A DNA stretch of 6,242 bases from the NCBI GenBank assembly GCA_027349605.1, contig DAIEMM010000450.1, forward strand, positions 1-6,242, given 5' to 3'. Below the pieces are notes generated by a model. The model saw only the letters and a program-made list of their open reading frames with translations, was not told the origin of the DNA and made no database searches. This document shows, one piece after another, positions 1 to 5,389 of this stretch. The DNA is from Anaeromyxobacteraceae bacterium (GTDB taxonomy: Bacteria; Myxococcota; Myxococcia; Myxococcales; Anaeromyxobacteraceae). The stretch's first letter is position 1. Each line of letters begins with the position of its first letter. The position numbers and the translations under genes are program-made.

Positions 1-888
1 GATGTCGTCGGCCGGGACCAGGAAGGCCATCTCCGGCAGCGCCACCTTCTCGCGCCGGACCACCACGCCCACGGTCTCGGTGGCCGCCATCCCGATCCGC
101 GCCAGCTCCGTGGCCAGGTCGGGGAAGTCGGCGCGGAGCAGCGCCGCCGCCATCGAGGGCGGCACGGCGATCGACACCACCTGCGCCTCCACCGAGCGCC
201 CGTCGGCGAGCCGCACCTCGTATCCCGCGCCGCTGCGGCGCACCTCGCGCACGACCGCCCCGGTGACGGTCTCGATCCCGGGGGCGGCGGCCATGGCCGC
301 GATCACCGAGGAGAGCCCCCCGTCGAGGGTGAAGCTCTTCACCACGTCCTTGCGCCGCGCCCGCTTCTTGAAGAGCGAGCCCGGACCGGAGGCCGGGAAC
401 GAGTCCACGTTCTGCGACGGGACCGCGGAGAGGAAGGGGGCGAGGATGCGCGAGTAGTTCCGCTTGCCGACCACCCCGGAGTACCAGCCGCAGGTCGTGG
501 CGCCCTCCTTGGAGGCGCGCATGCCGCCGAAGACGTTGCGCAGCAGCTCCGCCTTGTCGAAGCGGAGGAGGACGGAGACGGGTCCCAGGATGTCGAGGTT
601 GCCGTCGCGCAGGAAGGCGAAGCGCTTGCGGGCCTCGCCGCGCGGCACGATCCGGTCGCGGAGCCCGGTGCCCTCGATGATCTCGAGCAGGCCGGCGTAG
701 GAGTTGTAGCAGGTGTGGGCGCCCAGCTCGTACCAGTAGCCCGCCGACGTGCGCCGGGAATCGAGGCAGCCTCCGGGCCGCTCTCCTCCCTCCAGGACCA
801 GCACCTTCCTGCCGGCCCGGGCGGCGTGCCACCCGAAGGACAGGCCGCTCACTCCCGCGCCGACGACGACGACATCCCTCGATTCCAT
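1..888 (-). CDS. FAD-dependent oxidoreductase, protoporphyrinogen oxidase/amine oxidase type (N-terminal part)
   Basis: This is the first 296 codons of a gene that continues past the left edge. It starts at ATG 888-886. The protein opens with a Rossmann dinucleotide fold: a beta strand followed by GAGVSGL (residues 10-16), acidic E33 at the end of the second strand where the adenosine ribose is bound, and the RPGG turn (37-40). YELGAH (53-58) follows, as in flavin amine oxidases and HemY-like enzymes. Residues 190-199 (GGLSSVIAAM) match the 'GGL' element of protoporphyrinogen oxidase-like proteins. No signal peptide or membrane segment is visible, so a cytoplasmic flavoenzyme is likely. The substrate cannot be told: porphyrinogen, carotenoid or amine oxidation are all possible, and the C-terminal FAD-binding part is outside the window. 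An AGGAGG lies on the coding strand about 12 bases before the ATG, rather far but usable. The gene is divergent from the dehydrogenase at 1033. Confidence 0.85.
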   Translation of the reverse strand, partial: MESRDVVVVGAGVSGLSFGWHAARAGRKVLVLEGGERPGGCLDSRRTSAGYWYELGAHTCYNSYAGLLEIIEGTGLRDRIVPRGEARKRFAFLRDGNLDILGPVSVLLRFDKAELLRNVFGGMRASKEGATTCGWYSGVVGKRNYSRILAPFLSAVPSQNVDSFPASGPGSLFKKRARRKDVVKSFTLDGGLSSVIAAMAAAPGIETVTGAVVREVRRSGAGYEVRLADGRSVEAQVVSIAVPPSMAAALLRADFPDLATELARIGMAATETVGVVVRREKVALPEMAFLVPADDI

Positions 889-900
889 CTCGGCTTTCCG

Positions 901-907
901 ACCTCCT
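901..907 (-). promoter_or_regulatory. Shine-Dalgarno site for the FAD oxidoreductase
   Basis: Read on the minus strand this is GAGGAGGT, ending 12 bases before the ATG at 888. It is the only purine-rich ribosome-binding match near this start. The spacing is longer than the usual 5-9 bases, but the Rossmann motif follows directly after this ATG, which supports the start. Confidence 0.45.
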
Positions 908-939
908 CGCGTGCGGCGACGCGACCGGTGAGCGTCGCA

Positions 940-954
940 TGGCGCGCCGCGCCA
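940..954. repeat. 15 bp near-palindrome in a divergent intergenic region (possible operator)
   Basis: TGGCGCG and CGCGCCA are exact reverse complements separated by one base. The site sits 52 bp from the FAD oxidoreductase start and 79 bp from the dehydrogenase start, where a regulator could act on both genes. In DNA this GC-rich a 7 bp arm may arise by chance, so an operator role is only a suggestion. No -35/-10 pair that I would trust is visible in the rest of 889-1032. Confidence 0.25.
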
Positions 955-1032
955 CGCCAGGGCTTTCGCCCCACCGGAGTGCATCGGATCGCACTTTCAC
1001 CGTCGGGCGCGTTGGGCTACAAGGGTCGGACC

Positions 1033-1911
1033 ATGAAGATCGGCTTTCTCGGAACGGGGACCATGGGTGCGCCCATGGCCAACAACCTGCGCAAGTCCGG
1101 CCACACCGTCACCGTCTGGCACCGCACCGCGTCGAGGGCGGAGCCGCTCGTGAAGAAGGGCGCGAGGAGCGCTCCCACCCCGCGCGAGACGGCAGCCGGC
1201 CAGGACCTGGTCTTCCTGTGCCTGTCCGACGAGAAGGCGGTCGAGGCCGCGCTCGAGGGGCCCGACGGCGTCCTCGCCGGGCTCGGCAAGGGCGCCGTGC
1301 TGGTCGACGTGTCCACCGCCGGCGTCCGCAGCGCGAGGTCGGTCGAGGAACGGGTCCACGCCCGGGGCGCGTCCTTCGTGGCGGCGCCCCTGCTCGGCTC
1401 CAAGTCCGCTGCCGAGAAGGCCCAGCTCACCATCGTGGCCGGAGGGCCGGCAGAGGCCCGCGAGAAGGCCCGCCCCGCGCTCCGTGCGCTCTCGGCGAGG
1501 GTCATCGAGCTCGACACCGCTCCCCAGGCCGCCCTCATGAAGCTGGTGGTGAACTCGGTCGGCGGCGCCATGATGGCGGCCTACGCCGAGGGGCTGGCCC
1601 TCGGGGCCTCGGGCGGGCTCGACCTCGCCAAGGTGGTGGAGACCCTCCAGGCCTCGAGCTTCCACTCGCCCCTCTTCCTCATGAAGGGGGAGCAGATCCT
1701 GGCCCGGGACTGGGCGCCGCGCTTCGCCGTCTCGCTGGCCGAGAAGGACCAGCGGCTGGCGCAGGAGGCGGCCTCCGACCAGGGCGCGAAGATGCCGGTC
1801 AACGCGGCGGTCCGCGGCCTCTTCGCCGACGCCATCCAGGCGGGCCACGGCGGCGACGACATGTGCGCCGTCGCCGACCTCTACTTCGGCTGGGCGGGAC
1901 TGAAGAAGTAG
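1033..1911 (+). CDS. NAD(P)-dependent beta-hydroxyacid dehydrogenase (3-hydroxyisobutyrate dehydrogenase / GLYR-like)
   Basis: The product is 292 aa, the usual family length. The Rossmann motif is GTGTMGAPMANNL (residues 7-19). HRTASR (30-35) follows the second strand; Arg/Thr there, as in plant glyoxylate reductase GLYR1, favours NADPH. DVSTAG (92-97) is the first substrate-binding element. APLLGSKSAAEKAQL (118-132) resembles the VSGSKKPAE stretch of GLYR1 and bacterial gamma-hydroxybutyrate dehydrogenases more than the VSGG of true 3-hydroxyisobutyrate dehydrogenases. K170 in MKLVVNSVGG is the expected catalytic lysine, with N174 beside it, and EKDQRLA (237-243) is the C-terminal helix signature. 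Reduction of glyoxylate or succinic semialdehyde is the best guess; another small 2- or 3-hydroxyacid is possible. The frame stays open upstream to 715, but ATG 1033 is the right start because the Rossmann strand begins there and the upstream part overlaps the divergent gene. AAGGG at 1021-1025 is a weak ribosome-binding site. Confidence 0.93.
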   Translation: MKIGFLGTGTMGAPMANNLRKSGHTVTVWHRTASRAEPLVKKGARSAPTPRETAAGQDLVFLCLSDEKAVEAALEGPDGVLAGLGKGAVLVDVSTAGVRSARSVEERVHARGASFVAAPLLGSKSAAEKAQLTIVAGGPAEAREKARPALRALSARVIELDTAPQAALMKLVVNSVGGAMMAAYAEGLALGASGGLDLAKVVETLQASSFHSPLFLMKGEQILARDWAPRFAVSLAEKDQRLAQEAASDQGAKMPVNAAVRGLFADAIQAGHGGDDMCAVADLYFGWAGLKK

Positions 1912-1924
1912 GCACCGGCGGCGG

Positions 1925-2296
1925 TCAGTTCGCCAGCGCATCCTCCACGGTCTTCCACAGGTCCTCGAGGTGGAAGGGCTTGCGGACGAAGCCCGCCGGC
2001 ACGAGCCCCGACGGCAGGAGCTTCTCCCGTACCTCGTCCGCCGGCGTTGCCGACACGAAGAGCACCTTGGGGCACCGGTCGCCCAGCTGGTGCTTCAACG
2101 CGTCGAAGAAGGCGACGCCGTCCATCCCGGGCATCCGGTAGTCGACGAGGGCCAGGTCGGGCGGGTGCAGGCGCGCGAGCTCGAGGGCGACGAGCGGGTC
2201 GGACGCCCCCTCCGCCTCGTGTCCGAGCCTCTGGACCCCGACCTGCAGGGCCTTTCTCACGATCTCGACGTCATCGACGATCAGCACTCTCGCCAC
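1925..2296 (-). CDS. Single-domain response regulator (REC only)
   Basis: This is a 123 aa CheY-like receiver and nothing else. It has the acidic pair D8-D9, phosphoacceptor D52 in LALVDYRMPGMDG (48-60), S82 at the conserved Ser/Thr position in VLFVSAT, and K106 followed by P107. All residues for Mg2+ binding and phosphotransfer are present, so it should be phosphorylated by a histidine kinase. With no output domain it must act by protein contact or as a phosphorelay intermediate in the cytoplasm. The start is GTG at 2296-2294, where the first beta strand begins, with AGAGG six bases upstream. It is convergent with the dehydrogenase, only 13 bp apart, leaving no room for a terminator between them. 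A weak sigma54-like element lies upstream. The kinase partner is unknown; the nearest candidate is the histidine kinase starting at 5390. Confidence 0.93.
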   Translation of the reverse strand: MARVLIVDDVEIVRKALQVGVQRLGHEAEGASDPLVALELARLHPPDLALVDYRMPGMDGVAFFDALKHQLGDRCPKVLFVSATPADEVREKLLPSGLVPAGFVRKPFHLEDLWKTVEDALAN

Positions 2297-2301
2297 GGTG
2301 C

Positions 2302-2306
2302 ACCTC
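2302..2306 (-). promoter_or_regulatory. Ribosome-binding site of the response regulator
   Basis: On the minus strand this reads AGAGG, six bases before the GTG start at 2296. It supports GTG as the initiation codon although no ATG is available nearby. Confidence 0.55.
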
Positions 2307-2320
2307 TACCCTCCCACGGT

Positions 2321-2334
2321 GCTCACCCCGTGCC
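2321..2334 (-). promoter_or_regulatory. Weak sigma54-like (-24/-12) promoter candidate
   Basis: The minus strand reads GGCACGGGGTGAGC. The GG of the -24 element and the GC of the -12 element are at the required spacing, and GGCACG matches the -24 consensus, but the TT of TTGC is replaced by GA. Transcription would begin near 2309, just ahead of the AGAGG site and the GTG start. The fit in position is good and the fit in sequence only partial. Confidence 0.2.
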
Positions 2335-2382
2335 GGGGGAAAGGCCAGTACTTCCAGGGATGCGGGATCGGGTCGTTTTGCA

Positions 2383-2409
2383 CCCTGGGGTCATGTCGCC
2401 CGCCCAGGG
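2383..2409. repeat. Inverted repeat in the spacer between the PafC-like gene and the response regulator
   Basis: CCCTGGG (2383-2389) and CCCAGGG (2403-2409) are exact reverse complements around a 13-base loop. It lies 39 bp beyond the stop of the PafC-like gene and about 90 bp upstream of the response regulator, so it could end the WYL transcript or bind a regulator. Neither side carries a T-run, so a standard intrinsic terminator is not supported. Confidence 0.25.
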
Positions 2410-2447
2410 GACACCGAAATCGTTACCTACATCGGGGGGAGAGGGCC

Positions 2448-3416
2448 CTATCCGGGGTATCGGGCCAGCGCCCGCCGGACCGCGTCGCCGAAGTGGCGGC
2501 GGGCCGAGGGGGGCGCGAGCACCTCGGCGTCCCCACCGAAGGAGAGGGCGAAACGCGTGGCCCACTCGTCGCTCACCCCCGGGACCTCGACGACGGCGCC
2601 GCCCTTCCGGTCCCGCTTCACGACCCGCCATTGCCCGGGCCGGGCGAGCGCCCAGGCCGCGGCGAGCGGCCCGAGCCGCAGGCGGACCGGGGGGCCGCTG
2701 GCCTCGGAGAACAGCCGTCCCCGCGCCAGCTCGGCGTCGGTCGGCGGCTCGAAGCGCTTCTCGTCCACCGCGCATTCCCGGATGCGGTCGAGCCGGAACG
2801 GCAGCGCCTTGCCGCGCCCCTCGTCGTGCCCCCACAGGTACCAGTGGCCGAGCCGCTGCGCGAGCGTGTAGGGGTGGACCACCCGCTCGCTCTCCTCGCC
2901 GCGGGTGGCGGTGAAGTACCGGATGCGCAGCGCGCGCCGGGAGGCGATGGCCTGCTCAATGCGCCCGAGCAGCGAGTCCCTGGCCGGTGGCGACCCGGCG
3001 AAGATGCCGGCGAGCAGCTCCTCGAAGATGGCGCGCCGGTCGCGCGGCACCGCGTCGCGCAGCGCGCGGACCACCCGCTCCCGCCCTTCTCCCCCGAGCG
3101 CCCGCGCCGCGGCGGCCAGCGCCGCTGCTTCACTTTCCGTGAATCGCGGCGGGCGGGAGAAGCTCTGGTGGAGGGCCACGTGGACCCGGTCGCCCTCCAC
3201 GTAGAGGTCGAGGAAGTCGTCGGGAGCGAACGGGGGGCAGCCCACCCCGAGCAGGAAGTCGAGGTCCTCGAGGATCTGCTTCTCCGGGACCCCGCACCTG
3301 CGGGCCAGGTCGCGCACCGGCACGCCGGGGTGCCGGACCGCGTAGGGAACGAGGAAGAGGACTCGGCGAAGCCGGTCGCGCGCGTCGGCCTTGGGGGGAG
3401 CGGCCTTGCGGGTCAC
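2448..3416 (-). CDS. PafC-like WYL-domain transcriptional regulator
   Basis: The product is 322 aa. Residues 15-60 form a helix-turn-helix of the PafC kind: RLRRVLFLVPYAVRHPGVPV, then DLARRCGVPEKQILEDLDFL, then PPFAPDDFLDLYVEGDRVHV, matching PafC's pattern of LVPY, GVS-kqL-DL and P-D-L-D. A linker of helices (93-160) leads to the WYL domain: HPYTLAQRLGHWYLWG (181-196) holds the canonical W192-Y193-L194, and LPFRLDRI (205-212) is the matching downstream strand. The rest (243-322) is the WCX extension. Actinobacterial PafC works with PafB as a transcription activator of the DNA damage response; here a DNA-binding partner role for the upstream gene is inferred. Start is GTG 3416-3414, overlapping the upstream stop as GTGA, which implies translational coupling. 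No proteasome or Pup gene is present in the window. Confidence 0.9.
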   Translation of the reverse strand: MTRKAAPPKADARDRLRRVLFLVPYAVRHPGVPVRDLARRCGVPEKQILEDLDFLLGVGCPPFAPDDFLDLYVEGDRVHVALHQSFSRPPRFTESEAAALAAAARALGGEGRERVVRALRDAVPRDRRAIFEELLAGIFAGSPPARDSLLGRIEQAIASRRALRIRYFTATRGEESERVVHPYTLAQRLGHWYLWGHDEGRGKALPFRLDRIRECAVDEKRFEPPTDAELARGRLFSEASGPPVRLRLGPLAAAWALARPGQWRVVKRDRKGGAVVEVPGVSDEWATRFALSFGGDAEVLAPPSARRHFGDAVRRALARYPG

Positions 3417-4426
3417 GAGACCCTCCGGGCCAGCGCCGCCAGCACCTTGCGGGCCTTCTCGCGGAGGGGCCGGGGCGCCAGGATCTCGGCCCGATCGCCG
3501 TACGAGAGCACGTGGCGAAGCAGCGCCTCCTGGTTCCGCGCCACCACCTCCACGACGGCGCGCCCGTCGGTCTCCTTCCAGACGGCCCGCGGGCCGAACG
3601 AATCCCGCTCCTCGGGGCTGGCCGGGCCCTCGAGCCGCAACCGGCAGCGCACCGGGGCGTGCACCCCGAACTCCCAGGACTCACGGGTGGCCAGCTCTGC
3701 GAGCGAGAAGCCCTTCTTCACCTCGAAGTCGGGCGTCCGCGGCGCCGCGGCGTTGACCTCCAGCGAGACGATGCGCGCCAGGTGGAAGCTGCGGATGTCC
3801 TGGCGAAGCCGGCAGAAGCCGGCCATGAACCAGGCGCCTCCCCGCTGGTACAGGCCGTAAGGCTCGACGTCGCGCTCCGTGCGGGCCCGCCGCTCGGCGC
3901 CGGCGTAGACGAGATGGACGCGCTTCTTCCCCGCCACCGCGGTGGAGAGCGCCTCCAGCCGGGCGGACGTCTCGGCCCGGGCGTCCCCCTCCGCGTCGTC
4001 CGCCGAGAGCTGGAGCGCGGCCACCGCCGCCACCTCCGACGCGCCCGGGGCGCGGGCCGCGAAGGAGAGCTTGTTCATGGCGTGGGCCAGGTCGCGCGCG
4101 TACGGGAAGACGCGCTGGGCCAGCGCCGCCGAGCCGGCGAGGTAGAGGAGCGCCAGGTCCTCGGGAGGCAATTTCAGGTCAGGGAGGTAGAAGTCCTCCT
4201 TGTCGACCAGGTAGCCGGCCGAGAGGTCCTCGTCCCCCCCCACCCAGCGCACCGGGATGCCCAGCTCGAGCAGCTCGGCCTCGTCCCGCTCGAACTTGCG
4301 GATGGCGGCCTCGCCGCTCCCGCCGTAGTCGTCCGGGAACTGCTCCTGGATCTCGCGCCAGGAGACCGGCTCCGAGGCGCGCAGCAGCAGGGCCGCCAGA
4401 TCGAGGAGTCGCTCCGCCTTCTGCAT
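3413..4426 (-). CDS. PafB-like WYL-domain transcriptional regulator
   Basis: The product is 337 aa. The N-terminal winged helix-turn-helix (1-60) includes PVSWREIQEQFPDDYGG and IRKFERDEAELLELGIPV, very close in pattern to PafB (FERDK-EL-ELGIP). GYLVDKEDFYLPDLKLPPEDLA (71-92) is the usual PafB linker start. The WYL domain spans about 165-225: RDVEPYGLYQRGGAWFMAG (185-203) followed by RSFHLARI (212-219). In place of W-Y-L the protein has W199-F200-M201, so its ligand pocket differs from that of its partner. The WCX region covers about 258-337. ATG 4426-4424 starts directly at the first helix, with AAGG about 10 bases upstream. It begins 24 bp after the coiled-coil gene and overlaps the PafC-like gene by four bases, so all three are probably one transcript. 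The two WYL proteins likely act together. Confidence 0.9.
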   Translation of the reverse strand: MQKAERLLDLAALLLRASEPVSWREIQEQFPDDYGGSGEAAIRKFERDEAELLELGIPVRWVGGDEDLSAGYLVDKEDFYLPDLKLPPEDLALLYLAGSAALAQRVFPYARDLAHAMNKLSFAARAPGASEVAAVAALQLSADDAEGDARAETSARLEALSTAVAGKKRVHLVYAGAERRARTERDVEPYGLYQRGGAWFMAGFCRLRQDIRSFHLARIVSLEVNAAAPRTPDFEVKKGFSLAELATRESWEFGVHAPVRCRLRLEGPASPEERDSFGPRAVWKETDGRAVVEVVARNQEALLRHVLSYGDRAEILAPRPLREKARKVLAALARRVS

Positions 4427-4450
4427 GGGGCGACGACCTTAACAGAGCGC

Positions 4451-5320
4451 CTACTCGCCCGCAGGCGGCGGCGCCGGGAGAGCCTCCGGCGGCGCGGCGG
4501 GGGCGGCGGCCGCGGCGGCCGCGCTCTCCTGGGCCTTGCGCTCCTCGCGGGCGGCCTGCCGGACGGCGTCGATGAGCTCCTCGTGCTCCTTGCGGAGCGC
4601 GTCGTACCGGCGCTTCAATTCCAGGTACCGGTCCTTGGCGATGTCGAGCTCGCCCTTCTGCACCATGTAGACGCGCCGGTCGGTCTCGAGCCTGCCCTTG
4701 GCCGCCTTGACGTCGCGGTCGAGCTCGGCGGCCTTCTTCCGGGCCTCGGCCAGCTTCGCCTCGGCCTTGTCGGCCCGCTCCTTCTCGGCGCGGAGCTGCT
4801 CGTCGCCGGCCCCCGCCTGGATCGGCGCCGACAGCGGCTCGGCGGCGGCCTGGGCTGCCTGGAGGGCCTGGGCGCGCGCCTTGGCGACGGCCTCCGCCGC
4901 CTCGGAGCGTCCGCGCTCGAGCTCCCGGGCGGCGTTCGCGGCCTTGGCCTCGAGGGCCCGGGCCCGCTCCGCGGCGGCAGTGGCCTCGGCGCGCGCGTCG
5001 GCCAGCCGGGTGGTGAGCTTCTCGATCTCCTCGCGAAGGGCCGGTGCACCGGCTGCCTTCTTCACGGCCTCGGCCTGGTCGAAGGCCTTCTTCCTGGCCT
5101 CCTTCAGCTGATCCCGGAGCTGCGCGGCCTCCTCGCGCCGCTCCTTCGCCTCGGCACGCAGGGCCGATGCGTCCTTGGCGGCGCTCTCCGCCTGCTCCTG
5201 GAGCTTGCGGAGCGCCTCCTCCTTTCCGGCCAGCTGGCCGCTCGTGGTCCGGTGGGAGGCGAAGAAGTAGAAGGCCGCGAGGACGGCGGCGAGGGCGATG
5301 AAGAGGAGGAGGCCGATCAT
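4451..5320 (-). CDS. Membrane-anchored coiled-coil protein of unknown function
   Basis: The product is 289 aa and I do not recognise its family. Residues 2-21 (GLLLFIALAAVLAAFYFFAS) form one hydrophobic helix that would anchor it in the inner membrane. About 30-160 is long, Ala/Glu/Lys/Arg-rich heptad sequence typical of coiled coil; EPLSAPIQAGAG (161-172) breaks it; a second helical run covers 173-265 and contains the least repetitive part, VYMVQKGELDIAKDRYLELK (218-237). The tail (266-289) is an Ala/Pro run ending PPPAGE. The layout recalls the front half of RmuC, but no nuclease domain follows. ATG 5320-5318 is the only plausible start: an in-frame TAG stands at 5335-5333 and no Shine-Dalgarno site lies between. 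It heads the WYL operon, so it may be a membrane scaffold or sensor for the regulators; this is inferred from position only. Confidence 0.88.
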   Translation of the reverse strand: MIGLLLFIALAAVLAAFYFFASHRTTSGQLAGKEEALRKLQEQAESAAKDASALRAEAKERREEAAQLRDQLKEARKKAFDQAEAVKKAAGAPALREEIEKLTTRLADARAEATAAAERARALEAKAANAARELERGRSEAAEAVAKARAQALQAAQAAAEPLSAPIQAGAGDEQLRAEKERADKAEAKLAEARKKAAELDRDVKAAKGRLETDRRVYMVQKGELDIAKDRYLELKRRYDALRKEHEELIDAVRQAAREERKAQESAAAAAAAPAAPPEALPAPPPAGE

Positions 5321-5331
5321 GGGGGCACGAA

Positions 5332-5359
5332 GCTATCGCCGGGGCCGTCCTCTTGGCAA
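5332..5359 (-). promoter_or_regulatory. Candidate promoter of the coiled-coil/WYL operon
   Basis: On the minus strand TTGCCA (5359-5354) matches the -35 consensus at five of six bases, and GATAGC (5337-5332) after a 16 bp spacer is a weak -10. Transcription would start about five bases before the ATG at 5320, giving an almost leaderless message, which agrees with the missing Shine-Dalgarno site. The -10 is poor, so this is tentative. Confidence 0.3.
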
Positions 5360-5383
5360 GGCAGACCGGCGGCGGGTTACATT
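5353..5383 (+). promoter_or_regulatory. Candidate promoter of the histidine kinase gene
   Basis: TTGGCA (5353-5358) matches five of six -35 bases and TTACAT/TACATT (5377-5383) could be the -10 at 18 or 19 bp spacing. Transcription would then start at or near 5390, the proposed TTG start, giving a leaderless message. Its -35 is the other strand of the opposite promoter's -35 (CTTGGCAAG, 5352-5360). Confidence 0.3.
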
Positions 5384-5389
5384 CCCGCC
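5371..5389. repeat. Inverted repeat abutting the kinase start (possible operator)
   Basis: GGCGGG (5371-5376) and CCCGCC (5384-5389) are exact reverse complements around TTACATT. The right arm ends at the base before the TTG start codon and the loop is the proposed -10, so a protein bound here, or an RNA hairpin if transcription starts earlier, would affect expression of the kinase. Confidence 0.35.

Noticed and set aside
995..1023. TTTCAC-N17-TACAAG as a promoter for the dehydrogenase
   Set aside because: The -35 match is only two of six bases, and the -10 overlaps the likely ribosome-binding site AAGGG, so both cannot be right.
715..1032. In-frame N-terminal extension of the dehydrogenase back to 715
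   Set aside because: It overlaps the divergent FAD oxidoreductase, has no family similarity, and the Rossmann strand begins right at the ATG at 1033.
1912..1924. Bidirectional terminator between the convergent dehydrogenase and response regulator
   Set aside because: Only 13 bases separate the two stop codons, with no stem or T-run.
939..2141. A 400-codon open frame on the plus strand
   Set aside because: It is another frame of the dehydrogenase gene with Arg/Gly repeats and no domain, and it runs on through the response regulator on the wrong strand.
2383..2409. Intrinsic terminator after the PafC-like gene
   Set aside because: The stem is perfect but the loop is long and neither strand has a T-run after it, so I list it only as an inverted repeat.
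2298..3860. A 520-codon open frame on the plus strand
   Set aside because: It runs antisense across both WYL genes, has Arg/Gly/Pro-rich sequence without any motif, and is expected by chance in DNA this rich in G and C.
4451..5320. Annotation of the coiled-coil protein as RmuC or an SMC-type protein
   Set aside because: It has the anchor and coiled coil but no nuclease, Walker or other catalytic motif; similarity would come only from low-complexity helix.
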